NCBI GenBank assembly: GCA_963854735.1
Contig: OY978097.1
Location: 3,224,001-3,288,000 of the forward strand
DNA from: Marvania coccoides
Taxonomy: Eukaryota; Chlorophyta; Trebouxiophyceae; Chlorellales; Chlorellaceae
Reading direction: 5' to 3'
Length of the DNA: 64,000 nt
Positions 37,343 to 48,221 of this stretch are shown here, in pieces. The number at the start of each line of letters is the position of its first letter. Within the stretch, counting starts at the first letter, position 1. Position numbers and translations under genes: made by a program. The notes below the pieces were generated by a model that worked only from the letters and a program-made list of their open reading frames with translations, was not told the origin of the DNA and searched no databases.

Positions 37343-38148
37343 ATGGCCCACATGTTGCTCAAGCCAACAGTGCAGGTCGCTGGCAGCAAGCAGAGCAGCT
37401 TCCGCGGCCTGACGTCTGCGTTTCAGCAGCTCAGCGTCGCCCCCGCCGCAGGCCGGACCGCCAAGCTCCAAGTGGAGGGTGAGTGGGTTCAATAGAAGAT
37501 GGAGTTTTTTGGCCGGAGACGGGCTCTCAGCACCGCGCATTCAGGCGCATTGTGCCGTGTTTATGTGCGGCGGTCGACAGAGATTGTTGGCGGGGCGTTT
37601 GATTGCTCCCCTGACTTGTTAGGAGCCATGTCTTCGTGTCTTTCGTGTTTTCCCCTGATTTCCAACCTGTGGGGGTGTCGTGTCACGGTGTTCATTTTAC
37701 TAACCGCAACTTTTCTATCAAACTCGCAGCCTCCCGCGTATGCGACCTCACCGGCAAGAAGGCCAACAACGGCTACGTCGTTACCTTCTCGCACAAGCGC
37801 AACAAGAAGCTGCAGCACGTCAACCTCCAGTTTAAAAAGATTTTTTGGCCCGAGGGACAGCGGTGGGTGAAGCTGCGCGTGTCCACCAAGGCGCTGAAGA
37901 CCGTTGAGAAGAACGGACTGCAGGCGATGGCCAACGAGGCAGGCATCGACCTGTGGAAGCTGCCCTTTGAGGACGCACGGCCGCAGCGCCTGGAGTGGCT
38001 GGCCACCAACGCCCACAACCCCCCCATGGCCAAAAACGCGCGGAAGATGAAGAACCCCGAGAAGCTGGCAGCGTCCACAAAGGCGCCCCTGGTGGCGCGG
38101 TACACGTACGGAAAGATCGAGTACGTGCGCTCCGACGCCAGCCAGTAA
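37343..38148 (+). CDS. RPL28: Plastid 50S ribosomal protein bL28
   Basis: Two exons, 37343..37478 and 37730..38148 (phase 1), give 184 aa. Exon 1 is a transit peptide ([20 protein letters not shown], Ser/Ala/Gly-rich). Exon 2 begins [20 protein letters not shown], the bL28 signature, and continues [20 protein letters not shown] and [14 protein letters not shown]. Bacterial bL28 is about 78 aa. The mature protein here is about 135 aa, because of a C-terminal extension ending [13 protein letters not shown], as known in green plastids. It is a structural protein of the large subunit near the E site. Confidence 0.93.
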
Positions 38149-38496
38149 ATTCTTGTGGCACAGCTGCGGCAGTCCCTCCTCGGTTTTGAGAAAAACAAGA
38201 AATTGTAGAATGATATAATACAAATTAACTTTTTACCGATAGTGTGTAACCACGATTTTTTATTATCAGTGATTATGCGCATCAGTTAGTGGAGCCAGAC
38301 AGAAACGATGCAGATAAATCACCTGCACGAGTTCAATTTCAGCCGGAAGTGGTCCATGGAGTACTCTCTAAGTGATAATGAAGCTGTTTGGCATCTGCTA
38401 GGCAGCGCATGCTGTGAATACTGTATAGCATGTTACAATTCAACAAAACACAAAACATTCTACTATTCATTTTGTTTTTTTGTCCCCGCCAAAACT
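38149..38496. other. Convergent 3' spacer bL28 / RPC5
   Basis: About 350 bp, AT-rich, between convergent stops. Only 3' UTR sequence is expected; nothing else was seen. Confidence 0.5.
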
Positions 38497-39780
38497 TCAC
38501 GCCCCCGTCTTCAGCGTCCACTGGCTGCCGCGGCTGGTGCACAGCTCCTTCATCACCTTTTGGTACGTCTGGTCGGTCATGGGGATGCCCTTCTCCTGGG
38601 CCATCTGCACCACGTCGCCGCGCTTCAGCGTCTCCTTCTCGCGTAGCAGCTCCAGCACGGCAGTGCGCAGGGGGTCAATGAAGGGCTGCCCGATGGTGCG
38701 GGGGGTGTAGGACTTGCGTATGCACACGTAGACGTTGGTTTCCATGATGGCGTGGTGCAGGGCAGCGTCGCTGGCTGTCTCGGCAGCGCGGTTCAGCACG
38801 CCGTTAGAGGGCAGCTTGGACAGCAGCACGCGAATGTTGCCCAGGCTCAGCACGGACGACGCCTGGAACAGCGCCGCCAGCTGCGAGGGCAGCGCCGCCT
38901 TCGCTTCCGCGGTCAGCGAGCCTGGAGCGCCTGGCTCTGGCGCCATGTTCGCCGATGGCTTGCCCAGCCCAATAGCGCCGTCCTCCGCGTCCTCCATCGC
39001 CACGTCCCCTGCTTCAGCAGCCGTGGGGGCCGCAGCGGAGGTGGACCCCGGTACGATGGAGCCCAGGAAGTTCCCTCGCGAAAACGTGGCAGCAAGCTCG
39101 CGAGCGTTGCTGGCAGCCGCGGGAATGGCGTCCAGCAGCGCCGCCGCCCTCTGGCTGTCGGAGTCTCGAAACTTGAGGTCGATCCAGGGGTCTGCTTCCT
39201 CCTGCTGCGCGTGAAATGCGTACGACCGCAGCCGTGCCTCTGTTTGCTGCTCCGTCTCGTGCTTCTTCACCTGCACAGTGATGGGCACCAGCTCCGACCC
39301 CCTGATGTCCTCCAGATCCTGCTTCACCACCACGCCACCCCGCTTGCCCGCCACCTCCTTCTCTTTTTCCCTGTCGAGATACGCCGGGGAGTGGCGCAGC
39401 TGCAGCACCTCTGAGACGGGCAGCATGTAGATGTTGTCGCCTTTGCGCATCGCCACCACTAGCCCCTGCATGCCTGGGTCCACTCTGGCGCTCTGCAGCG
39501 ACACCGAGCGCACGCGAATGGCCTCGCCGGCGTCGCCGCGGTAAGATTCGCTGCGCATATCCAGGGGGAGCTCCCACTGCATGCGCTTGACCTTGGACTT
39601 CAAGCGCACGTGGGACACGCCTTCGTAGGGCCGGTCGGCGCTGCGCTGGGGGAACTGCAGGAGGTAGGACTGGGCGTTGGCGCCGTGGACGCCGCCCAGC
39701 GCATACACGTCCAGCTCAGCGACGACGTCCTGGGTGGTGGATGCGCCGCTGGTGGATGCGCCGCCGTTTGCGCCGTCCAT
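38497..39780 (-). CDS. RPC5: DNA-directed RNA polymerase III subunit RPC5 (POLR3E, Sin-like)
   Basis: A single exon of 427 aa. The ATG at 39780 is preferred because the upstream in-frame Met is a GTG. The N-terminal part has ELDVYALGGVHGANAQSYLLQFPQR and DRPYEGVSHVRLKSKVKRMQ, the dimerisation region of RPC5, followed by ESYRGDAGEA and PGMQGLVVAMRKGDNIYMLP. Later come DPWIDLKFRDSDS and a C-terminal helical region with TPRTIGQPFIDPLR and GDVVQMAQEKGIPM, a winged-helix block like those of POLR3E. RPC5 pairs with RPC4 and helps Pol III initiate, terminate and recycle on tRNA and 5S genes. It diverges from the SPRY-CTLH gene. Confidence 0.88.
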   Translation of the reverse strand: MDGANGGASTSGASTTQDVVAELDVYALGGVHGANAQSYLLQFPQRSADRPYEGVSHVRLKSKVKRMQWELPLDMRSESYRGDAGEAIRVRSVSLQSARVDPGMQGLVVAMRKGDNIYMLPVSEVLQLRHSPAYLDREKEKEVAGKRGGVVVKQDLEDIRGSELVPITVQVKKHETEQQTEARLRSYAFHAQQEEADPWIDLKFRDSDSQRAAALLDAIPAAASNARELAATFSRGNFLGSIVPGSTSAAAPTAAEAGDVAMEDAEDGAIGLGKPSANMAPEPGAPGSLTAEAKAALPSQLAALFQASSVLSLGNIRVLLSKLPSNGVLNRAAETASDAALHHAIMETNVYVCIRKSYTPRTIGQPFIDPLRTAVLELLREKETLKRGDVVQMAQEKGIPMTDQTYQKVMKELCTSRGSQWTLKTGA

Positions 39781-40226
39781 TTGATTCAAGCCGTGTTCCC
39801 GAGAAAGCTTTGTGAAAGCTTTGATGCTTTGAAATAATAAAAACACAATAGAGTGGCTTTGGCTTGGCTGGCAGTGTGTGGAGAGTTAGGGCAGCCCTGT
39901 TGCTGCTGTGAATTTTATTGAATTAATGCAAATATGTATGCAAGCGCTTGAGCCTTGAGAAAAATTGGTTTTTTTTTGTTTTTTTTTTAATTATATAATC
40001 CGCTTTTTAAAATTTGCCTGAGCACACTGTAGCATCACAAGAGAGAACACCTACGTTACAGTCGCGATGGCTTGCAGAACTTGTTCGAATTATTTTAATT
40101 ATTAAATTTCAGTCGCCAGGGGCTCATTTCTTCGCAAAAAACCGCATTTCATACAACCCATTCATTGGGGGAAAAGGCGCGAGGCTTCATTCCTACCCCC
40201 TAGCTCCCATATCATAATAGAACAGT
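39781..40226. promoter_or_regulatory. Divergent promoter region RPC5 / SPRY-CTLH gene
   Basis: 446 bp between divergent starts, with a T-rich block near 39970..39990. No recognised element. Confidence 0.35.
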
Positions 40227-41643
40227 ATGGCTTCAACTTCCGCTGCCCAACAGCAGCAGCAGCAGCAGCAGCGCGCCGAGGACCCCAGCTACCCCTCCGC
40301 CTGGGAGACCGCCTCTGGGCGCGGCGTCCCCGCCTCCATGCGCTACCTTGAGGTGTCGGGGCTGCGGGTCAAGTACAAAGGCCCCGGCAGCGACGACCGC
40401 GACGCAGCAGCCATCCGCACAGACCATCCGGTGCCTGCGTCCTGCCCTTTTTACTACTTTGAGATCGATATCGTCAACAAGGGGCGCGACGGGTTCATCG
40501 GCATTGGTTTTTCTGTGCAAGACGTCAAACTGGACCGCCTGCCAGGCTGGGAGCCCAATTCCTACGGCTACCATGGGGACGACGGGCACGTGTTCAACGG
40601 GCGCGGGTCTGGGCGGCCCTACGGCCCCGTTTTCGGCACCGGCGACTGGATTGGCGTGGCGTTCAATCGGGTGGAGAGGACAATTTCATTCACGAAGAAA
40701 GGGTACGACCTGGGGGTGGCGTTCGAGAACGTGCCGCCCACGCAGGCGCTCTACCCCACCGTTGGCTTCCGCACCCCCGAGGAGGAGATATGTGCAAATT
40801 TTGGCGCTGACTTGGTGGCGCGGCCGTTTCGCGGCGACGTGGCGGGGCTGCGGCGGGACGTGACCGACCGGCTGTACGCCCACATCCTGGCCACCGCCGT
40901 CCCCAGGCCGCGCAAGAGCCAGGACGTGGTTGGGGAGCTTGTTTTCGGATACCTGGCGCACCACGGCCACTGGGCGACAGCTGAAGCGGTGGGCAAAGAC
41001 GTGCTTGGAGGGAGCGCAGCGGTGCCCACTGCCGCGCGCAAGGAGGCTGCTGCGTTGCAGGTCATTGCCTCGACCGTGGACAGCGGCGCCGTGGACGCTG
41101 CAGTGGACGCTGCGGAGCGGCTGGCGCCTGGGGTGATGGCGGCGCACCCCAGAGTGGGCTTTGCCCTGCAGACCCTCAAGTTCTGCGAGCTGGTGAGTTG
41201 GATATTTTCATTTTACTAGCTTTTTTTCTTCAAGTGTATTTTTTTGTTTCCACCATTTTATTGCAACTTTATCAACTCTTCCCACACAACAGATTCGGGC
41301 TGGAAAGGACGAGGAAGCGGTGGCCTTTGGGCGCGAGCTGGCGCTCATGGCCGGGCACCCCACTGACCAGTGGCTGCTGGAAGAGGCGCTGACGCTGTTC
41401 GCCTATGTGGACCCAACAGCATCGCCAGCAGGCTACCTGCTGTCCCCTGAGCACCGCTCGGAGCTGGCGGCGGGGGTGCAGCGCGCGGTTCGCATGCAGC
41501 TGGGGCGTCGCGAGGTGTCTGCGCTTGAGGACGTGTACCGACAAGCTCGAGCTGTGCACGCCGAGCTGGTGGCCCTGGGAGACCCTGCTGCTGCGCTAGT
41601 GAACCTGGACGAGTTCATGGAGCGGCTGCAAGACGACCAGTGA
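40227..41643 (+). CDS. RanBP9/10-like SPRY and CTLH protein (GID/CTLH E3 ligase subunit GID1 type)
   Basis: Two exons, 40227..41192 and 41293..41643, give 438 aa. After a short Gln run, the SPRY/B30.2 domain spans about residues 45-205 (FYYFEIDIVNKGRDGFIGIGF, GWEPNSYGYHGDDGHVFNGRG, GDWIGVAFNRVERTISFTKKG). Next come a LisH-like helix pair (VGELVFGYLAHHGHWATAEAV) and CTLH/CRA helices (GVMAAHPRVGFALQTLKFCEL, then AVAFGRELALMAGHP). RanBP9/10 and yeast Gid1 are the substrate-adaptor hub of the CTLH E3 ubiquitin ligase. The intron falls inside the CTLH region. AATAAA lies at 41658..41663, and the convergent spacer to uS5m is only 200 bp. Confidence 0.92.
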
Positions 41644-41843
41644 GAGATTGTGTTCGGAATAAAGCGGGGGGCGTGCTTTTTTATTGGATGCAATGGCCCC
41701 CAACACAACTCTGTGTACCAACAAATGTCCTTTTTCGTATACCTTACTTTTTCCTTCCATTTTCAATTAGGACAATTACAAATTGTAAAACAGTTACAGT
41801 TTTTTATCATCATCTGATATAATGAAGACACAATCTCCACATT

Positions 41844-43016
41844 CTAGTTGCTCTGCAGCCGCCCAAACCGGCCAGGCGGCACTGCCAGCATCATCTTCCC
41901 CTTTGGCGCGCTCTCCATGATCTCCTCGTGCGTTCGCATCCCATCAAATGCCTCGAACACGCACTTGACAGTGTTCCTGGGGTTGCGGCTGCCGTGGATC
42001 TTCACGCCAATGTCGTGGATGCCCGCCAGCTTGCAGATGTCGGTCACCAGGGTGGAGGCCACGATGCCCCGCCCACTGGACTTGGGGTACATCACCACCT
42101 TGACCTTGCCGAACTTGGATGTGATGGGCTCCGGGATGGTGTGGCGGTTGAATCGAGGAACAGGGTACAGGTTGGAGCAGGCGCGGGAGTAGGCTTTACG
42201 CACCGCGTCGTTGACCTCTGTAGCCTTGCCCTGGCCCCACCCCAGCACGCCGTCGCCGTTGCCCACCACCACCATGGCGGAGAAGCGGTAGAGGCCGCCG
42301 GAGCGGGTGCCCTTGCAGGTGCGATTCACGTCGACGACCTTCATGCGGAAGCCCTCGGGCGGGCGGAATGCCGCCTGGATCTTCTTCCACTCCGCCATGG
42401 CCGCTGGGTCGGCCTGCAGCATGCCGCCCTGCAGCAGCTTCTGCAGCACCACACGCTGGGAGCCGCGACGCAGGCCGCGCAGCTCAGACAGCAGCTCGCC
42501 CTCTTGGATGTCAGATAGCGAAGACGGCTCGTCCCCTTCGTCACCTGTTGCTGCTGCTGCTTCGAGGTCTCCTGCTGCTCCCCCGGCGGTCGTAGTTGGC
42601 GCTTCGGCAAAAAACTCGTCCACGAAAGAAAACGCGCCCGCGGCGTCTTCCCTGCCGGACATCGTGCGCAGCAGGTCCTTGATCTTGTCCTGCCGCTCCT
42701 CTGCCGATGGTCTCACGTCTGCCTCCACGCTGGGCGGCACTCGGTGGAGCAGCGCGCTGTGGGCCACGCGGGGTAGGTGCCCCTTGCGCGATGCCGCCTT
42801 CAGGTCTTCGGCATCGATGTCCTCGTCCTCAGGGGGCGGCTTTTTGTAGGCGCTGAAGGCTGCAGACTGCTGGTGCTGCAACCCACGCAGGCTCACCAGC
42901 TGGGTGGCGACTAAAACCCCGGGAGCGGTCGCCATGCACCGCTCCCACATCGGATCCGCGCTGGATCGAAGTAGTTGCGGCACGCACCGCGCAAGGCGGG
43001 CGCCAAGGGTGGTCAT
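41844..43016 (-). CDS. Mitochondrial ribosomal protein uS5m
   Basis: A single exon of 390 aa from the ATG at 43016. The N-terminus MTTLGARLARCVPQLLRSSA looks like a mitochondrial presequence. Residues up to about 240 are a long acidic, poorly conserved extension. The S5 domain follows: VVDVNRTCKGTRSGGLYRFS and VVVGNGDGVLGWGQGKA (double-stranded RNA-binding fold), then KVVMYPKSSGRGIVAS and AGIHDIGVKIHGSRNPRNTVKC (C-terminal fold). uS5 shapes the decoding site and mRNA entry channel. The length and extension fit mitochondrial rather than plastid S5. Divergent from eIF1A across 338 bp. Confidence 0.9.
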   Translation of the reverse strand: MTTLGARLARCVPQLLRSSADPMWERCMATAPGVLVATQLVSLRGLQHQQSAAFSAYKKPPPEDEDIDAEDLKAASRKGHLPRVAHSALLHRVPPSVEADVRPSAEERQDKIKDLLRTMSGREDAAGAFSFVDEFFAEAPTTTAGGAAGDLEAAAATGDEGDEPSSLSDIQEGELLSELRGLRRGSQRVVLQKLLQGGMLQADPAAMAEWKKIQAAFRPPEGFRMKVVDVNRTCKGTRSGGLYRFSAMVVVGNGDGVLGWGQGKATEVNDAVRKAYSRACSNLYPVPRFNRHTIPEPITSKFGKVKVVMYPKSSGRGIVASTLVTDICKLAGIHDIGVKIHGSRNPRNTVKCVFEAFDGMRTHEEIMESAPKGKMMLAVPPGRFGRLQSN

Positions 43017-43354
43017 CGATTGATTTTGCAAAAATATCAAGATTGCCAATTTCCAGGGGCTGTGCGCGTTCCTGGGCAACTCAAATAACAAATTATCAAT
43101 GATAAAACGCGATTGAACTAGCAAGTGCCCTCGAAATTATGAAAGAAAATATTGGCTGCTAAAATCGAAGCTTAGCGTCTCTCCCTCGTTCCACTTCCTC
43201 CTTTTTCAAATTTTACACATAAATTTTATTGAAAAAACTCGCTCACCGGCCGGCCGCGTGAACAGCGGATTCCACAGTTCTTTATTGGGCAAAACTCATC
43301 TGAAAAGTAAAAAAAACGCTCGCAGAGGCCTCGGCGTAAAAGCAGTTTTTCATC
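43017..43354. promoter_or_regulatory. Divergent promoter region uS5m / eIF1A
   Basis: 338 bp, AT-rich, between divergent ATGs of two translation genes. No specific motif is supported. Confidence 0.35.
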
Positions 43355-43998
43355 ATGCCGAAGAACAAGGGTACGTGATGGTATTCTACTCTCTATTTTG
43401 CCCGTTTGCGCTGCCGCCGGCTATAAATGTGTTTTTTCGGGTGACAACGGCCTGTCAGGCTCACCATCTCCCTGTATATTTGCATTTTACAGGAAAGGGA
43501 GGAAAGAACAGGCGCAGGGGGAAGAACGAGAGCGACGAGAAGCGGGAGTTGATTTTCAAAGAGGACGGCCAAGGTGAGCACTGCTTTTTTTTGCTGTCTT
43601 CCTCCTCAGCCAGCTTTGTTCTCTTTCATTACATTGTCTCACCCGCCTTTTCACACGCTCCCCGTCCCGCAGAGTACGCCCAGGTGCTCCGAATGCTGGG
43701 CAACGGGCGTTTGGAAGCCCACTGCATGGACGGCATCAAGCGGCTGTGTCATATCCGCGGCAAGATGCGCAAAAAGGTGTGGGTCAACACCGGGGACATC
43801 GTGCTGGTGGGTCTGCGCGAGTACCAGGACGAGAAGGCTGACGTCATTCTCAAGTACATGGCGGACGAGGCACGCTCGCTGAAGGCCTACGGGGAGCTGC
43901 CAGACACCATCCGCGTCAACGACACCGACGCGTTCAACGAAGACGAGGGCGGCGCGGACGAAGACTTCGTGGACTTCGAGGACGTGGACGCCATTTAG
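43355..43998 (+). CDS. EIF1A: Translation initiation factor eIF1A
   Basis: Three exons, 43355..43370 (only 16 nt), 43493..43573 and 43673..43998, all phase 1, give 140 aa (usual 143-145). The basic N-tail [20 protein letters not shown] is split over exons 1 and 2. The OB fold has [40 protein letters not shown] and [20 protein letters not shown]. The acidic C-tail ends [12 protein letters not shown], the eIF5B-binding end. The factor sits in the 40S A site during scanning and start selection. Confidence 0.97.
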
Positions 43999-44918
43999 AG
44001 GTTAGAGGAGGAAAGAGCGACAGTGATTGGGCGGAGCGGTTTCCCCCCCCCAATACTTTATTTACCTACTACTTTGAATGGAATTGGAGGAGAGGTGTCT
44101 GCGATTTGGCGGAGGGAGAGAGTGGGAGTGGAGAGAAGAGAGAGTGTGTGAGTGTGGAAAGAAAGAGCAAAGGAGGGTGGAGAAGGACTGCTGGTGCTGA
44201 CTAGCGGCGACCCCCACCCTCCGTATAATTACTTAGGCAATAGGCTGCTGTTTTTCCTTTTCTTTTTTGCATTGAGCGCAGCAAAAGTGCTCTGCGTTTT
44301 TTCGCCCTACTGATGATTTGCTTGCTTGTTTGTAATGCACCCCTGACCGATTACTTTTTTTATACTAAGCAAAGTACCAGTTTGCCAGAGACATGCATGT
44401 GGCTGCACGCACAATCTGCATGCTGTTCACTGCTGGGCAGTTAAAATTGTATTCAACAGAGAGGCGGCGGTGGTGGGGGCTCTTTTGGGGCTTCAAACCC
44501 TTTTTACACTAAATGATTTACATCATGGAAAATAAACGGGGAATTGCTGCTATCTATTGCGATTGTGCTTGGACAAGCGAATTCAAATGAAAGCATGTGG
44601 GTCATGGTGTCGACGCCATTATTGTGAATGTCAAGGTCAGCGATAGCAAGAGAGCCCCAAAACGTATTGTTTATTGAGCTAGCATGCAGGGATGAGCAAA
44701 AAAATATTGGAACAGCGGAGGCTCTCCGCACATGAAAGAAATCAAACATCAGCCAAATTCGTCTGAAGATGGCGATGTCTTGAAAAACCCATTGCTTAAA
44801 GAAGTTACTATACGTAAAAAGAGTGGTCAAAGGTCATATTTCTGTCATACCCATTCAGGTCATTTCAATTGGGACATGGTGCGCAGTGGGTAGGCGGGAG
44901 AGAAGAAGAGCACTACTA
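43999..44918. other. Convergent spacer eIF1A / Myb-forkhead gene
   Basis: About 920 bp, mixed composition, with a purine-rich GA tract (about 44090..44170) after the eIF1A stop and AT-rich sequence beyond. No coding exon, tRNA or repeat end was recognised. Confidence 0.5.
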
Positions 44919-47900
44919 CTACTGCTGCTGCTGCTGTTGCTGCTGCGGCACGCCGTAGGTGGCCATCTGCGAGGTGTCATACTGCTGGTACTGCGAAGGA
45001 TCGTACTGGTACTGCTGGTACTGCTGATACGGCTGGTGGTACTGCCCATAGTGATCATACCCTTGCACCTGCTGCCCCAGCCCCGCCATGCCGTCCATGC
45101 CCTGGTGGTGCCCCATGGGCTGACCCAGGTGCACTCCAGTGTGCATGCCGTGCTGCCCAGCTCCAGAGGGGTCCATCATGCCGGTGGCAGCGTAGTGGTC
45201 GGCCATCTGCTGCTGGTGCTGCGCCGCCAGCGCTGGGTCGTGCGCAGAGGCGTCATGGGCGGTGGCGTAGTGCTGCTCCATGGCGGCATGTTGCGCTGCT
45301 GCGGCCTGCGCGTCGTAGTGCGCTGGGTCGTAGTGGGCAGCGGCCTGGGTGGGGTCGTGGTAGTGGTGCCCGCCGGCCTGCGCAGCGTGCATAGCAGCTG
45401 CGTGGTGGTGGGCCTGCTCCGCAGACATGTGGTGGTGGTGGTGGGCGTGCTCTGCAGCCACCACCCCACTGCCATCCACTGCCGCGTGGCCCTCCACCGT
45501 CTGCCCATCCGGCATCACCAGCGGCAGCACCGGCAGCTGCTGCCCCAGCTGCCCCGCGTCCATCTGCTGCTGCAGCATGGCCAGGTGCTCGGGGGGCAGC
45601 ATGGCCAGCTGCTCTGCGGTGATGGTGGCGTCGGGGTCAAAGATCTGCTGCAGCAGCGGCATCTGCGCCTGGGCAGCCAGCATCTCCATCTGCTGGGGGT
45701 CCATGCCAGCCATGGCGGAAGCGTCAATCGCGGCATGGTGCTGGGCGTGCGCCGCGGCAGTTGCAGCGGCAGCAGCTGCCGCATGCGCGGCCGCCTCTGC
45801 CTCCGCCTGAGCAGCCTGCGCCATGGCGCTGGCCTTGCGCTTGCGCCCTCCAGGGGCGCGGTGCGAGGCCATCTGCGCCAGAGCCTGCTGCGCGCCCTCC
45901 TCCTGGGCCCCCTCCTCGCCAGCAACACCGCCGCCCTCCTCTCCAAGCGGCTTCTTGATCTTGCGCCGCGCCGCACCGCTCATCGGCTTGTTGCGCTGCC
46001 GCAGCGCCTTCTCTTGCGCCGCCGCCGCCTCGCTGGCCACCGCTTCCTCCACCAGGTGCCACACCACCTCGCCCTCAAAGATGCGGGGCGTCTTCTTGAA
46101 CATGGGGAACGCGTTGAGCGCGGACCGCACGCCGTGCTTCCATCGCTGCAGCGTCTTCTTGCCGCTCACGATGGCGGTGTCCAGCTGCGGTGAGTAGACG
46201 TTGTTGGTGGCAATCATGTTGCAAATCTGCCCAGACGTCCCCTCGCCCCCAATCTGCTGCAGCGCCCAGATCGCCATCTCCTTGTAAGACGTCTCATGCT
46301 TGGCTTTGGCGTGCTTGGGCTTGCCCTCGTTGCCCGTGCGCCCTGTGTTCTTCACGTACGAGTACTTGTAAGAAACGCTCTCGTAGCTGCGACCAAAGTG
46401 CTGACCCAGCACCCGCCAGTCCACCTTGTCCATTGCCAGCTTCTCAGCGCGGTACTGCGCGTCCTCCACCAGCCGCACCAGGTCAGACACCTCCTCAGGG
46501 GTCCACTTTTTGCCGTCGTTGGCAGGCAGCGTCAGCGTGCCATCCCCGTTCACCATGGCGCCCTTCAGGTTGTCGTACTTGCGCTGCACGCTGCGCTTGC
46601 CCCGCCCCAGGTGCTTGGCCACCGTGTCCCAGTTCAGCTCGCCCACCCCCAGCACCTGCTGGCGGTAAGCAGGGTCCTGCACGATGCGCAGAAGCTCCTG
46701 CTGCTCGTCCGCCTTCCAGAACACGCGGTCGTTGCGCGGCTGGTTGGTGGTACCGCCGCCCACGCCAGACCCCTGGTGCTGCTCGGGAGGGGGCGACTGC
46801 GGTGGCGGGGTCACGTGGTGCTGCAGCGGCGGAGGAGTAGCCTGCGCCTCCTGCTGCTGCGCCGCGTGCTGCTGGGCAACAGCGGCGGCGGCAGCGGCCT
46901 CCGCCTGGTAGGCTGCCGCCTGCTGCGCTGCCAGCTGCTGCAGCAGCGCAGGGTGAACGTCAGCTGATGGGTCCTGCTCCTGCTGCTGCTGCTGCCCTTC
47001 TGCCGCTGCAGCTGCCTCATTGGGGTCGCCATAGAACCCGCTGTAGGCGTGCATGTAGGCAGCCATCTGCTCTGGAGTCATGCCGTGCGCTTCTGCGTTG
47101 CCCTGCAGGGCAGCGGCTGCCTGCTCCTCGGTGAGCCCGCCCTCAGCGCCTGCAGCGTACATCTCCTCGTGGCCCATGCCCATGGTGTACATATGTGCCA
47201 TCATTTCTTGGTGGGCAGCAGGCTGGGCGCCGGAGACTCCCGCTGCAGCAGCTGCCACAGCGGCAGCGTGCTCATCAGCGGTCATGCCCTCAGCGCCCTG
47301 CTGGGCGGCCTCAGGGGCAGCAGAAGGGTCATACTGCTGCTGCTGCTGCTGCTGATGCAGCTGTCCGTCTGCGCCTGCAGCAGCAGCGTACTCCTCCTCC
47401 TCCTCCTGCTGCTGCGCTGCCGCCTGAGCGGCTGCTGTGCTGCGCACCACCCTGGTGCTCTTGCGCGTCTCCTTGTCTGGGTTCTGCAGCTTGTCGTACT
47501 TGCGTTTGACCTCCTTGACGGTGCGCTTGAAGTAGCGGGCGACGGGGGCCCACTTGGTGGAGGTCTCAGCCAGCATAGCCTGCGATAAATACCCAAATAA
47601 TTAGGGGTAGTATAATTAGGGGTAGTGAGTGGCTGGGTTTATAAATGTATTGATACAATCTAGTTTGGTGCACCAAGATGTAGTATATACTTTTGCTACA
47701 CAGTTGACACACAAGGGAGCAAACAGCACAGGACTTGCTGACCTCTCTAAACTCCATATCGTTGACAAGGCGCAGCAGGTCGCTCTCCTCCGCCTCGGTC
47801 CAGGCATCGTCGCCCTTGGTGGCCAGGGCATCCGCAGCGGCGGTGGACAGCCCTTGCTGGGCTGCATAAAAGTAAAAGAATGGGGGTTGGTTGGAGGTTG

Positions 47901-48221
47901 GTAGGGGTGTGACGCTCTCCTCTCGGCGATGCCCATCCAAGGAGCCTCCAAATAAACGCAACTGCTCTCACCTGCGCCGCCCTCCTCCGCCTCAGATTCC
48001 GTCTCGATGCGGAACCCCGGTAATAGTTCGTTGACTTCAGCTGGTGGCTCTTCTGGAGGCATTGCTTGCGAATATTGCTGCATCGCGGCAGCCTGCGAAG
48101 CGGGGTCCATCGTCGCAAAGTCTGGCATGTATGCAGCGATGGCCTGGGCTTGTAGGGGGTCTAAATACGAGTGAGAGTGGTATGCTTGAGCATAATCTGG
48201 CTGCTCCATCCCGTCGTCCAT
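44919..48221 (-). CDS. Large protein with three Myb/SANT-like domains and a forkhead-like winged helix
   Basis: Three exons, 48221..47972, 47861..47743 and 47579..44919, give 1009 aa. Myb/SANT-like repeat 1 (DAWTEAEESDLLRLV...KYDKLQ) starts about residue 103 and is split by an intron. Repeat 2 (VFWKADEQQELLRIV...QRKYDNLK) and repeat 3 (KKWTPEEVSDLVRLV...YKYSYVK) follow a Gln/Ala-rich linker. Downstream, a segment of about 82 residues (SYKEMAIWALQQI... TLQRWKHGVRSALNAF...VVWHLVEE) has the helix-helix-helix-wing pattern of a forkhead winged helix. The last 400 residues are rich in Gln, His, Met, Ala and Tyr and resemble an activation domain, ending in polyQ. It is likely a nuclear DNA-binding regulator. 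The adjacent divergent gene encodes a paralogue. I know no named plant family with this arrangement. Confidence 0.8.

Noticed and set aside
43258..43998. Reading the eIF1A locus as one unspliced 246-codon frame
   Set aside because: The eIF1A N-tail and OB fold are restored only by removing two GT-AG introns; the inserted residues are intron translation.
44823..46193. Plus-strand open frame of 456 codons opposite the larger Myb-forkhead gene
   Set aside because: Its His/Leu/Val-rich low complexity mirrors the Gln/His/Met codons of the real gene on the other strand.
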